A program made the position numbers and the translations under genes. 64,000 nt of DNA, taken from contig NZ_FXAO01000013.1 in NCBI RefSeq assembly GCF_900177645.1, positions 1 through 64,000 of the forward strand. Direction: 5' to 3'. Each line of letters begins with the position of its first letter. Position 1 is the first letter of the stretch. The notes under the pieces were generated by a model. That model ran no database searches. It saw nothing but the letters and a program-made list of their open reading frames with translations, and was not told the origin of the DNA. Below are positions 52,171 through 62,203 of this stretch, piece by piece. The DNA is from Arenibacter troitsensis (lineage in GTDB: Bacteria; Bacteroidota; Bacteroidia; Flavobacteriales; Flavobacteriaceae).

Positions 52171-54057
52171 ATGGCCACAGGCAAGATTAATGTTTCCGTA
52201 GAGAACATATTTCCGCTCATAAAAAAATTCCTTTACAGCGACCATGAAATATTTTTACGGGAGCTTATTTCAAACGCAACCGATGCAACTTTAAAATTAA
52301 AACACCTTACCACTATAGGAGAGGCCAAGGTGGAATATGGAAACCCACTTATTGAGGTTAAGATCGATAAGGAAGGAAAGAAAATTCATATCATTGATCA
52401 AGGTGTTGGTATGACCGAGGAGGAAGTACAGAAATACATCAATGAAATTGCATTTTCCGGGGCCGAAGAATTCTTGGATAAATACAAAGATTCTGCCAAA
52501 GACTCAGGAATCATTGGTCATTTTGGACTAGGATTCTATTCTGCGTTCATGGTAGCATCCAAAGTAGAAATCATTACCAAGAGTTACAAAGACGAACCTG
52601 CAGCGCATTGGACCTGTGATGGATCGCCCAATTTTACCCTAAAAAAGGCCAAGAAAACTACCCGTGGTACGGAAATAATTCTCCACGTAGCAGAGGATTC
52701 CACAGAATTTTTGGAAGAAGGCAAAATTGGCACCTTACTTAGAAAGTATAACAAATTTATGCCTATCCCCATTAAGTTCGGGACTACAACGGAGACACTT
52801 CCAAAACCGGAAGGAGCCAAAGAAGAAGATCCTGCTCCAACAAAGGAGGTAGACAACATAATCAACAATCCCAATCCAGCTTGGACCAAGCAGCCAACGG
52901 ATTTAACGGATGAGGATTACAAAGGATTCTACAGGGAACTGTACCCAATGCAATTTGAGGAGCCTTTGTTCCACATACACTTAAATGTGGATTATCCTTT
53001 TAATCTGACCGGGATTTTGTATTTCCCAAAATTGACCAATGATTTAAATACCCAAAAGGATAGGATTCAATTATACCAAAATCAGGTTTTTGTTACGGAC
53101 AACGTTGAAGGAATCGTACCAGAGTTTTTGACCATGCTTAGAGGGGTTATAGATTCTCCGGATATTCCGTTGAACGTTAGTAGATCATATTTACAGGCCG
53201 ATGGAGCGGTTAAAAAAATATCTACCTATATTACCCGTAAAGTGGCCGATAAATTAAACTCTTTATTTAAAAATAATAGAGCAGACTTTGAAGCAAAGTG
53301 GAACGATATCAAAATCGTAATTGAATATGGGATGCTTTCCGAGGATAAATTCTTTGAAAAAGCGGACAAATTTGCCTTGTACCCTACTGTAGATGGTGCC
53401 TATTATACCTTTGAGGAATTACAGGAAAAATTAAAGCCCAATCAAACGGACAAGGACGAGAAATTAGTAATCCTTTATGCCTCCAACAAGGAAGAACAGC
53501 ACAGTTATATTGAGGCTGCCACGGCCAAAGGATATGAGGTTCTATTATTAGACTCCCCAATAGTATCGCACCTAATGCAAAAACTGGAAACCTCCAAGGA
53601 GAAAATTTCCTTTGCACGAGTAGACGCCGATCATTTGGACAATCTCATCAAAAAGGAGGACACCCAAATATCCAAGCTGTCCGATGAAGAAAAAGAAGCC
53701 TTAAAAACAGATATCGAAACTGCCATCAATAATAAAAGCTATACCGTTCAATTGGAAGCCATGGATAGTAGCTCCTCTCCGTTCATCATAACAGAGCCAG
53801 AGTTTATGAGGCGGATGAAAGAAATGCAGCAAACAGGCGGTGGCGGAATGTTCGGCATGGGAAATATGCCGGAAATGTATAATTTGGTTGTGAACACCAA
53901 CCATGAATTGGTTTCTGAAATTTTAAACACCAAAACTGCCAAAAAGAAAGAGCGACTTATTAACCAATCCCTCGATTTGGCACGTTTATCCAAAGGACTG
54001 TTGAAAGGCGAAGAACTTACCAAGTTCATTAAGAGAAGTTATGAAATGGTGAAGTAA
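52171..54057 (+). CDS. htpG: Chaperone HtpG (Hsp90)
   Basis: A 628-residue cytoplasmic Hsp90. The N-terminal GHKL ATPase has FLRELISNATDATLK, GVGMTEEEV and FGLGFYSAFMVA. The middle domain holds the catalytic Arg loop (SRSYLQADGAVKKI) and the C-terminal domain ends in a dimerisation helix with no MEEVD tail, as expected in bacteria. A Met/Gly stretch near residue 560 (GGGMFGMGNMPEMYNL) precedes the last helix. Alone in its transcription unit; the terminator at 54078 follows. The promoter suggests heat-shock or alternative-sigma control. Confidence 0.97.
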   Translation: MATGKINVSVENIFPLIKKFLYSDHEIFLRELISNATDATLKLKHLTTIGEAKVEYGNPLIEVKIDKEGKKIHIIDQGVGMTEEEVQKYINEIAFSGAEEFLDKYKDSAKDSGIIGHFGLGFYSAFMVASKVEIITKSYKDEPAAHWTCDGSPNFTLKKAKKTTRGTEIILHVAEDSTEFLEEGKIGTLLRKYNKFMPIPIKFGTTTETLPKPEGAKEEDPAPTKEVDNIINNPNPAWTKQPTDLTDEDYKGFYRELYPMQFEEPLFHIHLNVDYPFNLTGILYFPKLTNDLNTQKDRIQLYQNQVFVTDNVEGIVPEFLTMLRGVIDSPDIPLNVSRSYLQADGAVKKISTYITRKVADKLNSLFKNNRADFEAKWNDIKIVIEYGMLSEDKFFEKADKFALYPTVDGAYYTFEELQEKLKPNQTDKDEKLVILYASNKEEQHSYIEAATAKGYEVLLLDSPIVSHLMQKLETSKEKISFARVDADHLDNLIKKEDTQISKLSDEEKEALKTDIETAINNKSYTVQLEAMDSSSSPFIITEPEFMRRMKEMQQTGGGGMFGMGNMPEMYNLVVNTNHELVSEILNTKTAKKKERLINQSLDLARLSKGLLKGEELTKFIKRSYEMVK

Positions 54058-54077
54058 ACATTTTCAACAATAATTAT

Positions 54078-54114
54078 AAAAAGCTGAATTGCCTAGTGTA
54101 ATTCAGCTTTTTTT
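54078..54114 (+). terminator. Terminator after htpG
   Basis: AAAAAGCTGAATT and AATTCAGCTTTTTTT arms around GCCTAGTGT. Confidence 0.88.
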
Positions 54115-54131
54115 ATTTATACCTTTACCAA

Positions 54132-54491
54132 ATGGTCTACCCTTGGCATCTTTACCTTTTAGCGTTTATTTATATTTTGGCAGGAATAATGCATTTTATA
54201 GTTCCCAAAGTCTATCTGAGAATAATGCCTAGATATTTGCCCAATCATAGACTCCTGGTTTCCCTTAGTGGCCTGGCGGAAATTCTTTTGGGTCTGGGAC
54301 TGTGCTTACCTGCTACTAAAAACATTGCCGTCATTGGCATCGTATTAATGCTTACCGTATTCCTATTGGTCCACTTTTATATGCTAAAGGGTGAAAAAGA
54401 GTCGGCAGGAATCCCAAAATGGATCCTAATTCTTAGAATCCCACTTCAATTTGTCCTAATGTACTGGGCCTATTTATATTTAGTGCTTTAG
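54132..54491 (+). CDS. DoxX-like small membrane protein
   Basis: A 119-residue protein with four hydrophobic helices (YLLAFIYILAGIMHFIV, HRLLVSLSGLAEILLGLGLCL, IAVIGIVLMLTVFLLVHFYML, and the C-terminal LQFVLMYWAYLYLVL). The first helix with a conserved HFI after AGIM is characteristic of DoxX/DoxD-like quinone-associated membrane proteins. Function unknown. It starts 75 bases after htpG, beyond a terminator. Confidence 0.82.
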   Translation: MVYPWHLYLLAFIYILAGIMHFIVPKVYLRIMPRYLPNHRLLVSLSGLAEILLGLGLCLPATKNIAVIGIVLMLTVFLLVHFYMLKGEKESAGIPKWILILRIPLQFVLMYWAYLYLVL

Positions 54492-54655
54492 TTTTAACCT
54501 TATATCAAAGGAGCCATTGTGTAATTGCGAAACCTTATGACTGATACTTTTCGCTAAAAAATTGTAATTAACCAATTGGCCAGCCAAGAATTTGCTTTAA
54601 ATTTTAATATTGACGCCATAGCCATCTATATTAGGGGGATTTCTATCTTTATAAT

Positions 54656-55288
54656 ATGAAAATCATCTCCACAAATATTGGAAAAGCCACCACCTTTCTA
54701 TGGAATGGAAAGGAGGAGCAAACAGGGATATTTAAATATCCAACGGTCGAACCTCTTTTTCTAGGTAAAATGGATGTTCTTAAAGATACCGTTATAGATA
54801 GGGAACATCATGCCGGGTTAAACAAAGCCTGTTACCTATTTTCAGCAGACCACTATCCGTATTGGAAAGGTATGTATCCTGAGTTAAATTGGGACTGGGG
54901 AATGTTCGGAGAAAATCTTACCGTAAAAGGTCTGAACGAATCCGAAATGAGAATTGGCGATATCTATAAGATTGGAAGCGTTGTGGTTCAAGTCTCACAG
55001 CCTAGGGAACCCTGTTACAAGCTTGGCGTACGTTTTGGCAATGCCAAAATATTAAAGGAATTTATAGATCATGGTTATTCCGGAACCTACGTTCGTATAT
55101 TGGAGGAAGGCCAGGTAAAAAACGGAGATATGCTTAGCTTGTTGGAAAAATCCAATAATACCCTGACCGTAAAAGAATGCTTTCAAATTATTCTTGCCAA
55201 GGAAAAAGATCCCATACTACTTCAAAAAGCGATCGATAACCCTTCGCTACCTGAATACAAAAGGAATCGACTAAAAAAATATGTATGA
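54656..55288 (+). CDS. MOSC-domain protein (YiiM-like)
   Basis: A 210-residue MOSC domain protein. These bind molybdenum cofactor through a conserved Cys and act in sulfur or molybdoenzyme transfer; YiiM relatives reduce N-hydroxylated compounds. The domain (about 1-165) contains HHAGLNKACYLFSADHYPYW in pieces, GMFGENLTVKGL and the conserved Cys in VSQPREPCYKLGVRFGN. The C-terminal 45 residues are helical, as in YiiM. Single-gene unit ending at a terminator. Confidence 0.9.
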   Translation: MKIISTNIGKATTFLWNGKEEQTGIFKYPTVEPLFLGKMDVLKDTVIDREHHAGLNKACYLFSADHYPYWKGMYPELNWDWGMFGENLTVKGLNESEMRIGDIYKIGSVVVQVSQPREPCYKLGVRFGNAKILKEFIDHGYSGTYVRILEEGQVKNGDMLSLLEKSNNTLTVKECFQIILAKEKDPILLQKAIDNPSLPEYKRNRLKKYV

Positions 55289-55297
55289 CAAGAAATT

Positions 55298-55326
55298 AAA
55301 ATAGGGGCCCGTTGGCCCCTATTTTT
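55298..55326. terminator. Bidirectional terminator
   Basis: AAAATAGGGGCC, loop CGTT, GGCCCCTATTTTT between the MOSC gene and the leftward secreted-protein gene. Confidence 0.92.
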
Positions 55327-55355
55327 CAATGTAATTATACTTACTCTTTTATAAA

Positions 55356-55943
55356 TTATTTCACCGAAATGGTTTCATAATAAGTGGTAGTACCTTCACT
55401 AACAGATATGGTATAGTCATCTTTTACGGCATTGGTGAAGTTAAAAACCTTACCTACAACCAAATCCTTATCAAATTTCTGGGTAAAGACAATCCTGTTG
55501 GAGCTATCCACAACATTAACAACTACAGGACTTAGCTTTTGGTTCAAATAATTCAAATAAAGAACATCCCCGTTTTTTCTAAAGAATGGCTTTGTAATTT
55601 CGTCACGTGCAATAACGTTTACTTCAGAATCCTCTACACTTATAGTGAACTCCACAGTCCTAGTAAGACTTTCCATTTTTAAAAAGTAAAGTCCTTCTTC
55701 CAATTTGGACAAATCGAACTTTTTGGTATAATCTTCGTCTTCCTTAATATTCTCCATGAATATTTGATGCTTCTCGGTATCGGTCAAAGTCAATGTAGAA
55801 GATTCAGTTTGCTTATTTAATTTAAGAACCAATCTTTTTGCTTCTTTAACTGTTGTCAAGTACATTCCTGGGTCGTTGGCCATAGCTATAGTACTACTAA
55901 GTAATAAGGCTGCCACTGCTGTTAATTTTAAAACTGCTTTCAT
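55356..55943 (-). CDS. Secreted protein of unknown function
   Basis: A 195-residue exported protein; signal peptide ends IAMAND (about residue 22). The mature part is beta-rich (LVLKLNKQTESSTLTL, EGLYFLKMESLTRTVEFTISVED in pieces, DYTISVSEGTTTYYETISVK ending) and resembles two immunoglobulin-like sandwich domains, similar to secretion-module domains of Bacteroidota. No catalytic motif. I do not recognise a named family. TACATTTG (55989-55982) on the minus strand is a likely -7 box. Confidence 0.75.
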   Translation of the reverse strand: MKAVLKLTAVAALLLSSTIAMANDPGMYLTTVKEAKRLVLKLNKQTESSTLTLTDTEKHQIFMENIKEDEDYTKKFDLSKLEEGLYFLKMESLTRTVEFTISVEDSEVNVIARDEITKPFFRKNGDVLYLNYLNQKLSPVVVNVVDSSNRIVFTQKFDKDLVVGKVFNFTNAVKDDYTISVSEGTTTYYETISVK

Positions 55944-56162
55944 AACATTTAGGATTTAATATTAATAAATCATTTATATGGCAAATGTAGACCAGGAATC
56001 CCCTTCCCACTACTCCAGAATTCTCCAGTTTCTATTCTATTTTACCATCTTGATATATTAAATAATTGTTAAGGGGTTAATTTTAAACATATTTAGGTTA
56101 ATTTTGCACAGAATTGTCCAAAATAGCTGTATTATCTTTACTTAACCTAATGAAATTAACTT

Positions 56163-57035
56163 ATGATACCTAAACCTACATTTGAGGTCATAGAACCAGA
56201 TTTCGGCCATTCTTATACCTATCAACAGTTTGATGAACACAACCCTAATAAAATAGGGGTTTGGCACTATCACCCTGAAATTGAGCTGGTTTATGTTAAT
56301 GGCGGATCTGGAAAGCGACAAATTGGAAGCCATGTTTCCTATTATACGGATGGCGACCTTATTCTGATTGGATCCAACCTACCGCACTGTGGATTTACAG
56401 ATGTGCTTACTGGCAACAAAAGTGAAAGTGTGGTACAAATGAAGCAGGATTTTTTAGGCAACGATTTTTTCAACATTCCGGAAATGAGAAAAATTCAAAG
56501 CCTTTTTCAAATTGCCAGTGGAGGTGTGGCCTTCACAGGGAGTACCAAGAAAAAAATTGGCGAAAAAATCGAAATCATGGAGTATCAAACAGATTTCCAA
56601 CGTCTGTTGTCCATTCTAAATATCTTAAATGAACTGGGGAACTCAAAGGAATATCAAGTATTGAATGCCCAAGGTTTTTCGCTTCAAACAGAAGTGAAGG
56701 ATAATGACAGGATAAATATTGTCTTCAATTACGTAAAAACAAATTTTAAGGAGGAAATTACTTTAGAAGAGATTGCCGACTTGGTGAGTATGACCGTACC
56801 GTCGTTCTGTAGATACTTTAAGAAAATAACAAATAAGACTTTTGTGCAGTTCGTTAATGAGTGCAGATTGGTACATGCCTCAAAATTATTGGCAGAAAAG
56901 CCAATAAGTATAACAGAGGTATGTTTTGAAAGTGGGTTTAACAATTTCTCACATTTCAACAAGTCCTTTAAAGCGTTTACAGGTCAGAATCCGTCCGAAT
57001 ACAGAAACGAACTAAAAAGTGTACTTCAGTCTTGA
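56163..57035 (+). CDS. AraC-family transcriptional regulator with cupin domain
   Basis: A 290-residue regulator. The N-terminal cupin-type sensor (about 25-100) has HNPNKIGVWHYHPEIELVYVNGGSG in pieces and DLILIGSNLPHCGF. The C-terminal HTH pair (about 185-285) has ITLEEIADLVSMTVPSFCRYFKK and VCFESGFNNFSHFNKSFKAFTGQNPSEYR in pieces. Cupin-AraC proteins of Bacteroidota usually sense a sugar or small metabolite. TAATTTTG at 56099-56106 is a possible -7 element. The stop codon overlaps the TTG start of the AlkB gene. Confidence 0.92.
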   Translation: MIPKPTFEVIEPDFGHSYTYQQFDEHNPNKIGVWHYHPEIELVYVNGGSGKRQIGSHVSYYTDGDLILIGSNLPHCGFTDVLTGNKSESVVQMKQDFLGNDFFNIPEMRKIQSLFQIASGGVAFTGSTKKKIGEKIEIMEYQTDFQRLLSILNILNELGNSKEYQVLNAQGFSLQTEVKDNDRINIVFNYVKTNFKEEITLEEIADLVSMTVPSFCRYFKKITNKTFVQFVNECRLVHASKLLAEKPISITEVCFESGFNNFSHFNKSFKAFTGQNPSEYRNELKSVLQS

Positions 57036-57631
57036 AGCCGTTGTTTTCAAAAAACATAGCGCTACAACTCCCGGATAGTGATATTGTCTATTATCCCAAT
57101 TTTCTAGGAGCTAAAGAAGCGGATCACTATTTTAAGTCAATTAATGCCACCACCCCTTGGCAACAGGATGACATTACCGTATTTGGCAAAACATACCCCC
57201 AGCCAAGGTTAACCGCCTTATTCGGAGAAAATAGCAACCCCTATTCCTATTCCAATATTACCATGCACCCCCATGCGTTTACAGCCGAGTTGCTGGAATT
57301 GAGAAATAAACTGCAAATGGAAATTGGTGTACACTTTACAAGTTGTTTATTAAATCTGTATAGAAATGGCAAGGATAGCAATGGTTGGCATGCAGATGAT
57401 GAGAAAGCGTTGGGCAAAAACCCCATAATTGCATCCATAAGCCTTGGACAAGAACGCTACTTTCACTTAAAGCATAAATTGAAAAAGGACTTAAAACAAA
57501 AATTGTTATTGGAACACGGGAGTTTGCTGCTTATGAAAGGTGAAACCCAGCATTGTTGGTATCACCAAATTCCTAAAACCTCCAAAACCATTCAGGAAAG
57601 GATCAATATTACCTTTAGGGTCATTAAATAA
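57032..57631 (+). CDS. AlkB-family 2-oxoglutarate/Fe(II) dioxygenase, TTG start
   Basis: A 199-residue repair enzyme that removes alkyl groups from DNA or RNA bases. The iron ligands are H120 and D122 in NGWHADDE and H178 in CWYHQIPK. The 2-oxoglutarate-binding Arg pair is R190 and R196 in ERINITFR. The N-terminal part has PQPRLTALFGE. The closest match is the ALKBH2-type branch (NLYRNGKDSNGWHADDE in pieces). Its TTG start overlaps the AraC stop by 4 bases (TTGA), so the two are coupled; whether the regulator responds to damage is unknown. Confidence 0.94.
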   Translation: MKPLFSKNIALQLPDSDIVYYPNFLGAKEADHYFKSINATTPWQQDDITVFGKTYPQPRLTALFGENSNPYSYSNITMHPHAFTAELLELRNKLQMEIGVHFTSCLLNLYRNGKDSNGWHADDEKALGKNPIIASISLGQERYFHLKHKLKKDLKQKLLLEHGSLLLMKGETQHCWYHQIPKTSKTIQERINITFRVIK

Positions 57632-57661
57632 AAAAATCGGTTGCGAAAACCGATTTTTTTA
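57631..57661 (+). terminator. Terminator after alkB
   Basis: AAAAAATCGGTT, loop GCGA, AAACCGATTTTTTT. The following 57662-57936 holds nothing I can identify. Confidence 0.88.
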
Positions 57662-57936
57662 TGCCTTTGTTATTTCCGTTGGATACTGCCCCTAACCCAT
57701 CAGGCATTTAAGTTAGTCTCCTCACACCCAACTTCAATAACTATAACTCAACAACTTTGCCAATTCATATAAAAATTGGACAAAAGTTATGTTTTTTTCG
57801 ACAATAGGCCTAATTGATGAAAAGCTCTATAAACTACTGACCTTAAGCAACCTATAACTTAAATTAAAATAAATTACCAGGTTTCTTCCTTAGTAGTTTG
57901 GTCCGGCTTCTTGTCAATAGTGATTACATGAATTCC

Positions 57937-58710
57937 TTATGAAAAAAGTTCGTTCAAAACCTTGGCCAAGCGCAAACCGCCTTTTTGTAGTTGTTTCTCC
58001 AGGGTAGTCCAGTATTTATAACCATAGGCATAGCCCAATTTTTCACCCACCTGGACCGAACCATAAAGTTCATTGGCTATTTCCTGGGACTCCTCCACCC
58101 AATCATAAATATTACCCTGCTGTATATTTTTAATTTGACCTTTGGTCAGCTCCGGTAAATTATTTGCCAATTCCGAATAACTCATACCATAGTCATCTAT
58201 CATATTGGAGTCCCACAATCTATGAAGATTGGTGCCTTTTCCAAACCATTGCACTTGGATATCATTGCCCCCTTTATCCTCTAACCTGCCCACATGCATT
58301 GGTTGGTGCAGGTCCCCTATTAAATGGACCAACATTTTTAAGTAAAATACTTTATCCTCTGCCTTACTATTCTTGTCCTTGACTATTTCCAAACACTTTT
58401 CTATACCTATAATTATATCCCCTTCTTCACTAGGTGCAACCTCTGTGTATTTTTTATCGGCCGGATAATTTACATAATGCCATGGGCCATATTTGGAAAA
58501 GCTACGATCTGCCTTTATTTCATCGGCATAATTTGAAACCAAAGCCAGACTTTGCCCATTCAATAGTTTCTTTAAGGCCTTTTTGGTCCGTCCTGTCAAA
58601 AATTGCTGAGCAACCTCCCCTATGGTTCTGTGTCCGGTCTTGGACCATTCCATATCATTACCAAAGCCTAACTGAAAAATAAGAAGGCATAGTACCGTAA
58701 TTCTTTTCAT
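57937..58710 (-). CDS. S1/P1 family nuclease, secreted
   Basis: A 257-residue exported phospholipase C/P1-type nuclease that cuts single-stranded nucleic acids. Signal peptide ends about residue 17 (LGFGND). The zinc ligands are conserved: W and H in MEWSKTGHRTIG, D in NYADEIKAD, H in GPWHYVNYP, HLIGDLHQPMHVG (three His and an Asp), and NLHRLWDSNMI. Length matches the family. Single-gene unit. Likely scavenges phosphate or nucleosides from environmental nucleic acids, which is inference. Confidence 0.94.
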   Translation of the reverse strand: MKRITVLCLLIFQLGFGNDMEWSKTGHRTIGEVAQQFLTGRTKKALKKLLNGQSLALVSNYADEIKADRSFSKYGPWHYVNYPADKKYTEVAPSEEGDIIIGIEKCLEIVKDKNSKAEDKVFYLKMLVHLIGDLHQPMHVGRLEDKGGNDIQVQWFGKGTNLHRLWDSNMIDDYGMSYSELANNLPELTKGQIKNIQQGNIYDWVEESQEIANELYGSVQVGEKLGYAYGYKYWTTLEKQLQKGGLRLAKVLNELFS

Positions 58711-58926
58711 TTAATTATATGTTGATTGTTCTTAAATACCAAACCTGACCAAATCTAGCCATTATTTATAAATTGGATAATATCCCTTTAAAAAATATTT
58801 AAGGAATTCAATAAATCCATGTCTTGATGGTGCTCAAAAATAATGAATTGAAGTATAACTAATTGTTAAGAAGTTAATCCGTTTGATTTTTTAATTTAAC
58901 CTTGCAGTTCTTAATTGTAATAGAAG

Positions 58927-61182
58927 ATGTTGAAGAATATAAAAAATCCCTTTCTAAGGATTGGAACAATTGCTTTGGTTGTAATTGGCGGCTCCATCCT
59001 TCTAATGGTGCTGAGTGTTTATTTGGGTGTTTGGGGAAAACTTCCCAGCAAGCAGGAGCTTTCCGACTTCAAATACCAAAGAGCATCTGAGGTCTATTCC
59101 GCAGACAGTGTGCTTATAGGTAAGTATTTTTTGTTTGACAGGCAGCCCATACAATATGAGGAAGTTCCCAAAAATTTAATAGAGGCCCTGGTGGCTATTG
59201 AGGATGAACGCTTTTATGATCATTCCGGAATAGATTATAAGAGTCTTTTCCGTGTGGCATTTAAAACCATACTCATGCAAGATCAATCGGCAGGTGGTGG
59301 TAGCACCATTAGCCAACAGCTTGCCAAGAATTTATATCCCAGGGAAAAATCCGGAAAATTTAATCTGGCCATATCTAAATTTAAGGAAATGATAATAGCC
59401 TCCAGATTGGAAGCCATGTACTCCAAAGAAGACATTCTTATGCTTTATTTGAATACTGTTTCCTTTGGCGACAACACTTTTGGAATAGAAAGTGCTTCTT
59501 TAAAGTTTTTCAATAAATCGGCAAAGAAACTTGAACTCCAAGAAAGTGCAATTCTTGTAGGCATGTTAAAGGCAACTTACGGTTATAATCCCCGCGTTCT
59601 TCCAAAAAACAGCGTCAACAGGCGTAATTTGGTTTTACAGTCCATGTCTTCCAATGATTTTATATCGCAAAAAGAAGCAGATAGCCTTAAACTACTTCCA
59701 TTACAACTAGATTACAGGGACTACGACTACAGTGAGGGCATAGCTCCCTATTTTAGGGAAGAGGTTAGAAAGCAAATGCTTAATTGGACCAAAGAGCAAA
59801 GGGAAAAGGGTTTGGATTATAACATATATACTTCAGGCCTTAAAATTTACACCACATTGGATTCCAAGATGCAAATGTTGGCCGAAGAAGCAATGGGTCA
59901 GCATATGAAAGTCCTTCAAAATAGTTTTGAAAAAAGTTACGGCAAGCGAGCACCTTGGATAAGGGACAAAAAGCTCATTGACAAAGTCATACAGAATTCA
60001 GGCCCCTACAAAAAATGGAAAAAGGCAGGACTTAGCGAAAAGGAGATAATGGATTCCATGAACTTAAAAAAAGAAATGCGATTGAAGGACTGGAATCAAG
60101 ATGAGATGCGCTCTGCCAGTACTATTGATAGTTTATTGCACTATCTTAAATTCTTAAATACCGGATCCCTATCCCTGGATCCCAAAACGGGTGCCGTTAA
60201 AACGTGGCTGGGCGGAATTAATTTTAAACATTTTAAGTACGATCATATTTCACAAAGCAAACGTCAGGTAGGCTCTGCCTTTAAGCCCATTGTCTATACC
60301 GCTGCCCTAGAAAAAGGCATATCTCCCTGCACCTACTTTTCGGCCCAGGAGGTGGCCTATGAAAATATGGAAGGTTGGTCTCCCAGTAATTCTGGAAACA
60401 AGGACGAGGCATACCTAAATTACTCCATGGAAGAGGCCCTAAGCAAATCTGTAAATACCGTAGCGGTAAAGGTATTGGAAAAAACAGGCATTCCGAATGT
60501 AATAGAGCAGGCACAGAAAATGGGTATTGAAACATCCTTACCGGCATTACCCTCATTGGCATTGGGCACAGCAGAGATCAAGATCAATGAACTGGCAGGT
60601 GCCTATGCCAGTTATTTGAACCACGGGAAATCTGTGACGCCATTTTTAATTCACCAAATTACCAATGAAAAGGACTCTATAATTGAGACATTTAAACCAG
60701 TGGTAGCTGAAAATAGGGCCTTTTCCGAAGAAACAGGGCATATTATGCTGGAGATGATGAAGGCCACCGTAAATAGTGGTACTGCCGCCCGAATTCGTTC
60801 TACATATGGCATTAAGAACGACATTGCCGGTAAAACCGGAACCACACAAAACAACAAGGATGCCTGGTTTGTAGCTTTGACCCCAAAACTACTTAACATA
60901 ACCTGGGTAGGTTTGGACAACCATGAAATTGGCTTTAGCAGCACCAGCTTAGGCCAAGGGGCCAATGCGGCATTGCCCATTTTTGCGCTGTGGTTGCAAA
61001 AGTTAAATGCGGACAAATCCTTTGACCCCATTACCAAAGCCAAATTTCCCAATCCCAGTTCGGCTGTGATGAGCAATCTGGATTGCGATCCGGTAAAAAG
61101 GGATGGATTTTTTAAAAGGCTTTTCAAGAATCCCAAAAAAAAGAAAACAAAAGATTTTAAAACTGGTAATACAAAGACTTAA
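58927..61182 (+). CDS. Class A penicillin-binding protein (PBP1-type)
   Basis: A 751-residue bifunctional peptidoglycan synthase. One N-terminal membrane helix (about 13-36) is followed by the glycosyltransferase GT51 domain (about 60-240) with the catalytic Glu in EDERFYDHSGIDYK and GGGSTISQQLAKNLYP. The transpeptidase domain has SxxK S-A-F-K in QVGSAFKP, SVN in LSKSVNTVAV and KTGTTQNNKDAWF. The C-terminus is Lys-rich (PKKKKTKDFK), suggesting a cytoplasm- or wall-binding tail. It is a monocistronic gene; no clear consensus promoter was found. Confidence 0.95.
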   Translation: MLKNIKNPFLRIGTIALVVIGGSILLMVLSVYLGVWGKLPSKQELSDFKYQRASEVYSADSVLIGKYFLFDRQPIQYEEVPKNLIEALVAIEDERFYDHSGIDYKSLFRVAFKTILMQDQSAGGGSTISQQLAKNLYPREKSGKFNLAISKFKEMIIASRLEAMYSKEDILMLYLNTVSFGDNTFGIESASLKFFNKSAKKLELQESAILVGMLKATYGYNPRVLPKNSVNRRNLVLQSMSSNDFISQKEADSLKLLPLQLDYRDYDYSEGIAPYFREEVRKQMLNWTKEQREKGLDYNIYTSGLKIYTTLDSKMQMLAEEAMGQHMKVLQNSFEKSYGKRAPWIRDKKLIDKVIQNSGPYKKWKKAGLSEKEIMDSMNLKKEMRLKDWNQDEMRSASTIDSLLHYLKFLNTGSLSLDPKTGAVKTWLGGINFKHFKYDHISQSKRQVGSAFKPIVYTAALEKGISPCTYFSAQEVAYENMEGWSPSNSGNKDEAYLNYSMEEALSKSVNTVAVKVLEKTGIPNVIEQAQKMGIETSLPALPSLALGTAEIKINELAGAYASYLNHGKSVTPFLIHQITNEKDSIIETFKPVVAENRAFSEETGHIMLEMMKATVNSGTAARIRSTYGIKNDIAGKTGTTQNNKDAWFVALTPKLLNITWVGLDNHEIGFSSTSLGQGANAALPIFALWLQKLNADKSFDPITKAKFPNPSSAVMSNLDCDPVKRDGFFKRLFKNPKKKKTKDFKTGNTKT

Positions 61183-61277
61183 GCGCTCAAGATTTATTTA
61201 GTGCCAAAATGTTGGTGGTTAATAATTTATTTATATATTTATGATATCATTTTAATATCATTATAAATCAATCGACC

Positions 61278-62135
61278 ATGAAACAAGAAAAAAACATTAT
61301 CCCCACCAATGGCTATATAATGCTACTGGTATTATTAGGGCTCTTCATTTTAGCCATTGTGCTAGTAGTTGGTGGTGTACCGCTGGCGTTACCAATCTTC
61401 TTCATATGTATTATATCATTACGTGGGTTTGTTTTGGTAAATCCAAACGGATCCAGGGTGCTACTTCTCTTTGGGAAGTATATGGGCACCATTAAAAAAA
61501 ATGGCCTTTACTGGGTCAATCCCTTTTATAGCAAAAATAAAATTTCCCTGAGGGCCAGTAATTTTGATAGTGAGCGACTCAAGGTAAATGACAAACTGGG
61601 AAACCCAATCATGATCAGTACTATTTTAGTTTGGAGGGTAACCGATACTTATAAGGCAGCTTTTGATGTGGACGACTACAAGAATTTCGTCCGTGTACAA
61701 ACAGATGCCGCTGTACGCAAATTGGCCAGTATGTATCCTTATGACAATTTTGCGGATGAGGGCCATACGGAGGATATTACCTTACGATCCAGTGTTAATG
61801 AAGTAAGCGAGGCCTTGGAAAAGGAGGTTCAGGAAAGATTGGCCATGGCAGGCATAGAAGTACTGGAGGCTAGAATTGGGTATTTGGCCTATGCCCAAGA
61901 AATTGCCAATGCCATGTTAAAAAGGCAACAGGCCACGGCGATTGTAGCTGCAAGACACAAAATAGTGGAAGGTGCGGTAAGTATGGTAGAAATGGCGCTT
62001 GATCAATTAGGGAAGAAGGGAATCATTGACTTGGACGAGGAACGAAAAGCAGCTATGGTAAGCAATCTTATGGTAGTCCTCTGCTCGGATAAGGATGCAT
62101 CGCCCATTGTCAATGCCGGGACACTTAACCATTAA
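61278..62135 (+). CDS. SPFH-domain (band 7 / stomatin-like) membrane protein
   Basis: A 285-residue membrane protein with one or two N-terminal hydrophobic segments (about 13-50: MLLVLLGLFILAIVLVVGG, VPLALPIFFICIISL). The SPFH domain (about 55-220) shows VNPNGSRVLLLFGKYMG, ILVWRVTDTYKAAFD, VRKLASMYPYD and VLEARIGYLAYAQEIANAML in pieces. SPFH proteins organise membrane microdomains or control proteases; no NfeD or protease gene lies beside it. Downstream on the same strand is an Arc-type protein with its own promoter. Confidence 0.93.
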   Translation: MKQEKNIIPTNGYIMLLVLLGLFILAIVLVVGGVPLALPIFFICIISLRGFVLVNPNGSRVLLLFGKYMGTIKKNGLYWVNPFYSKNKISLRASNFDSERLKVNDKLGNPIMISTILVWRVTDTYKAAFDVDDYKNFVRVQTDAAVRKLASMYPYDNFADEGHTEDITLRSSVNEVSEALEKEVQERLAMAGIEVLEARIGYLAYAQEIANAMLKRQQATAIVAARHKIVEGAVSMVEMALDQLGKKGIIDLDEERKAAMVSNLMVVLCSDKDASPIVNAGTLNH

Positions 62136-62203
62136 CTTTATTAAGGTAATATTATACAGCTGCTATATTCCAAGTTTTATGATCAACATACCGATGGCTA
62201 TCT

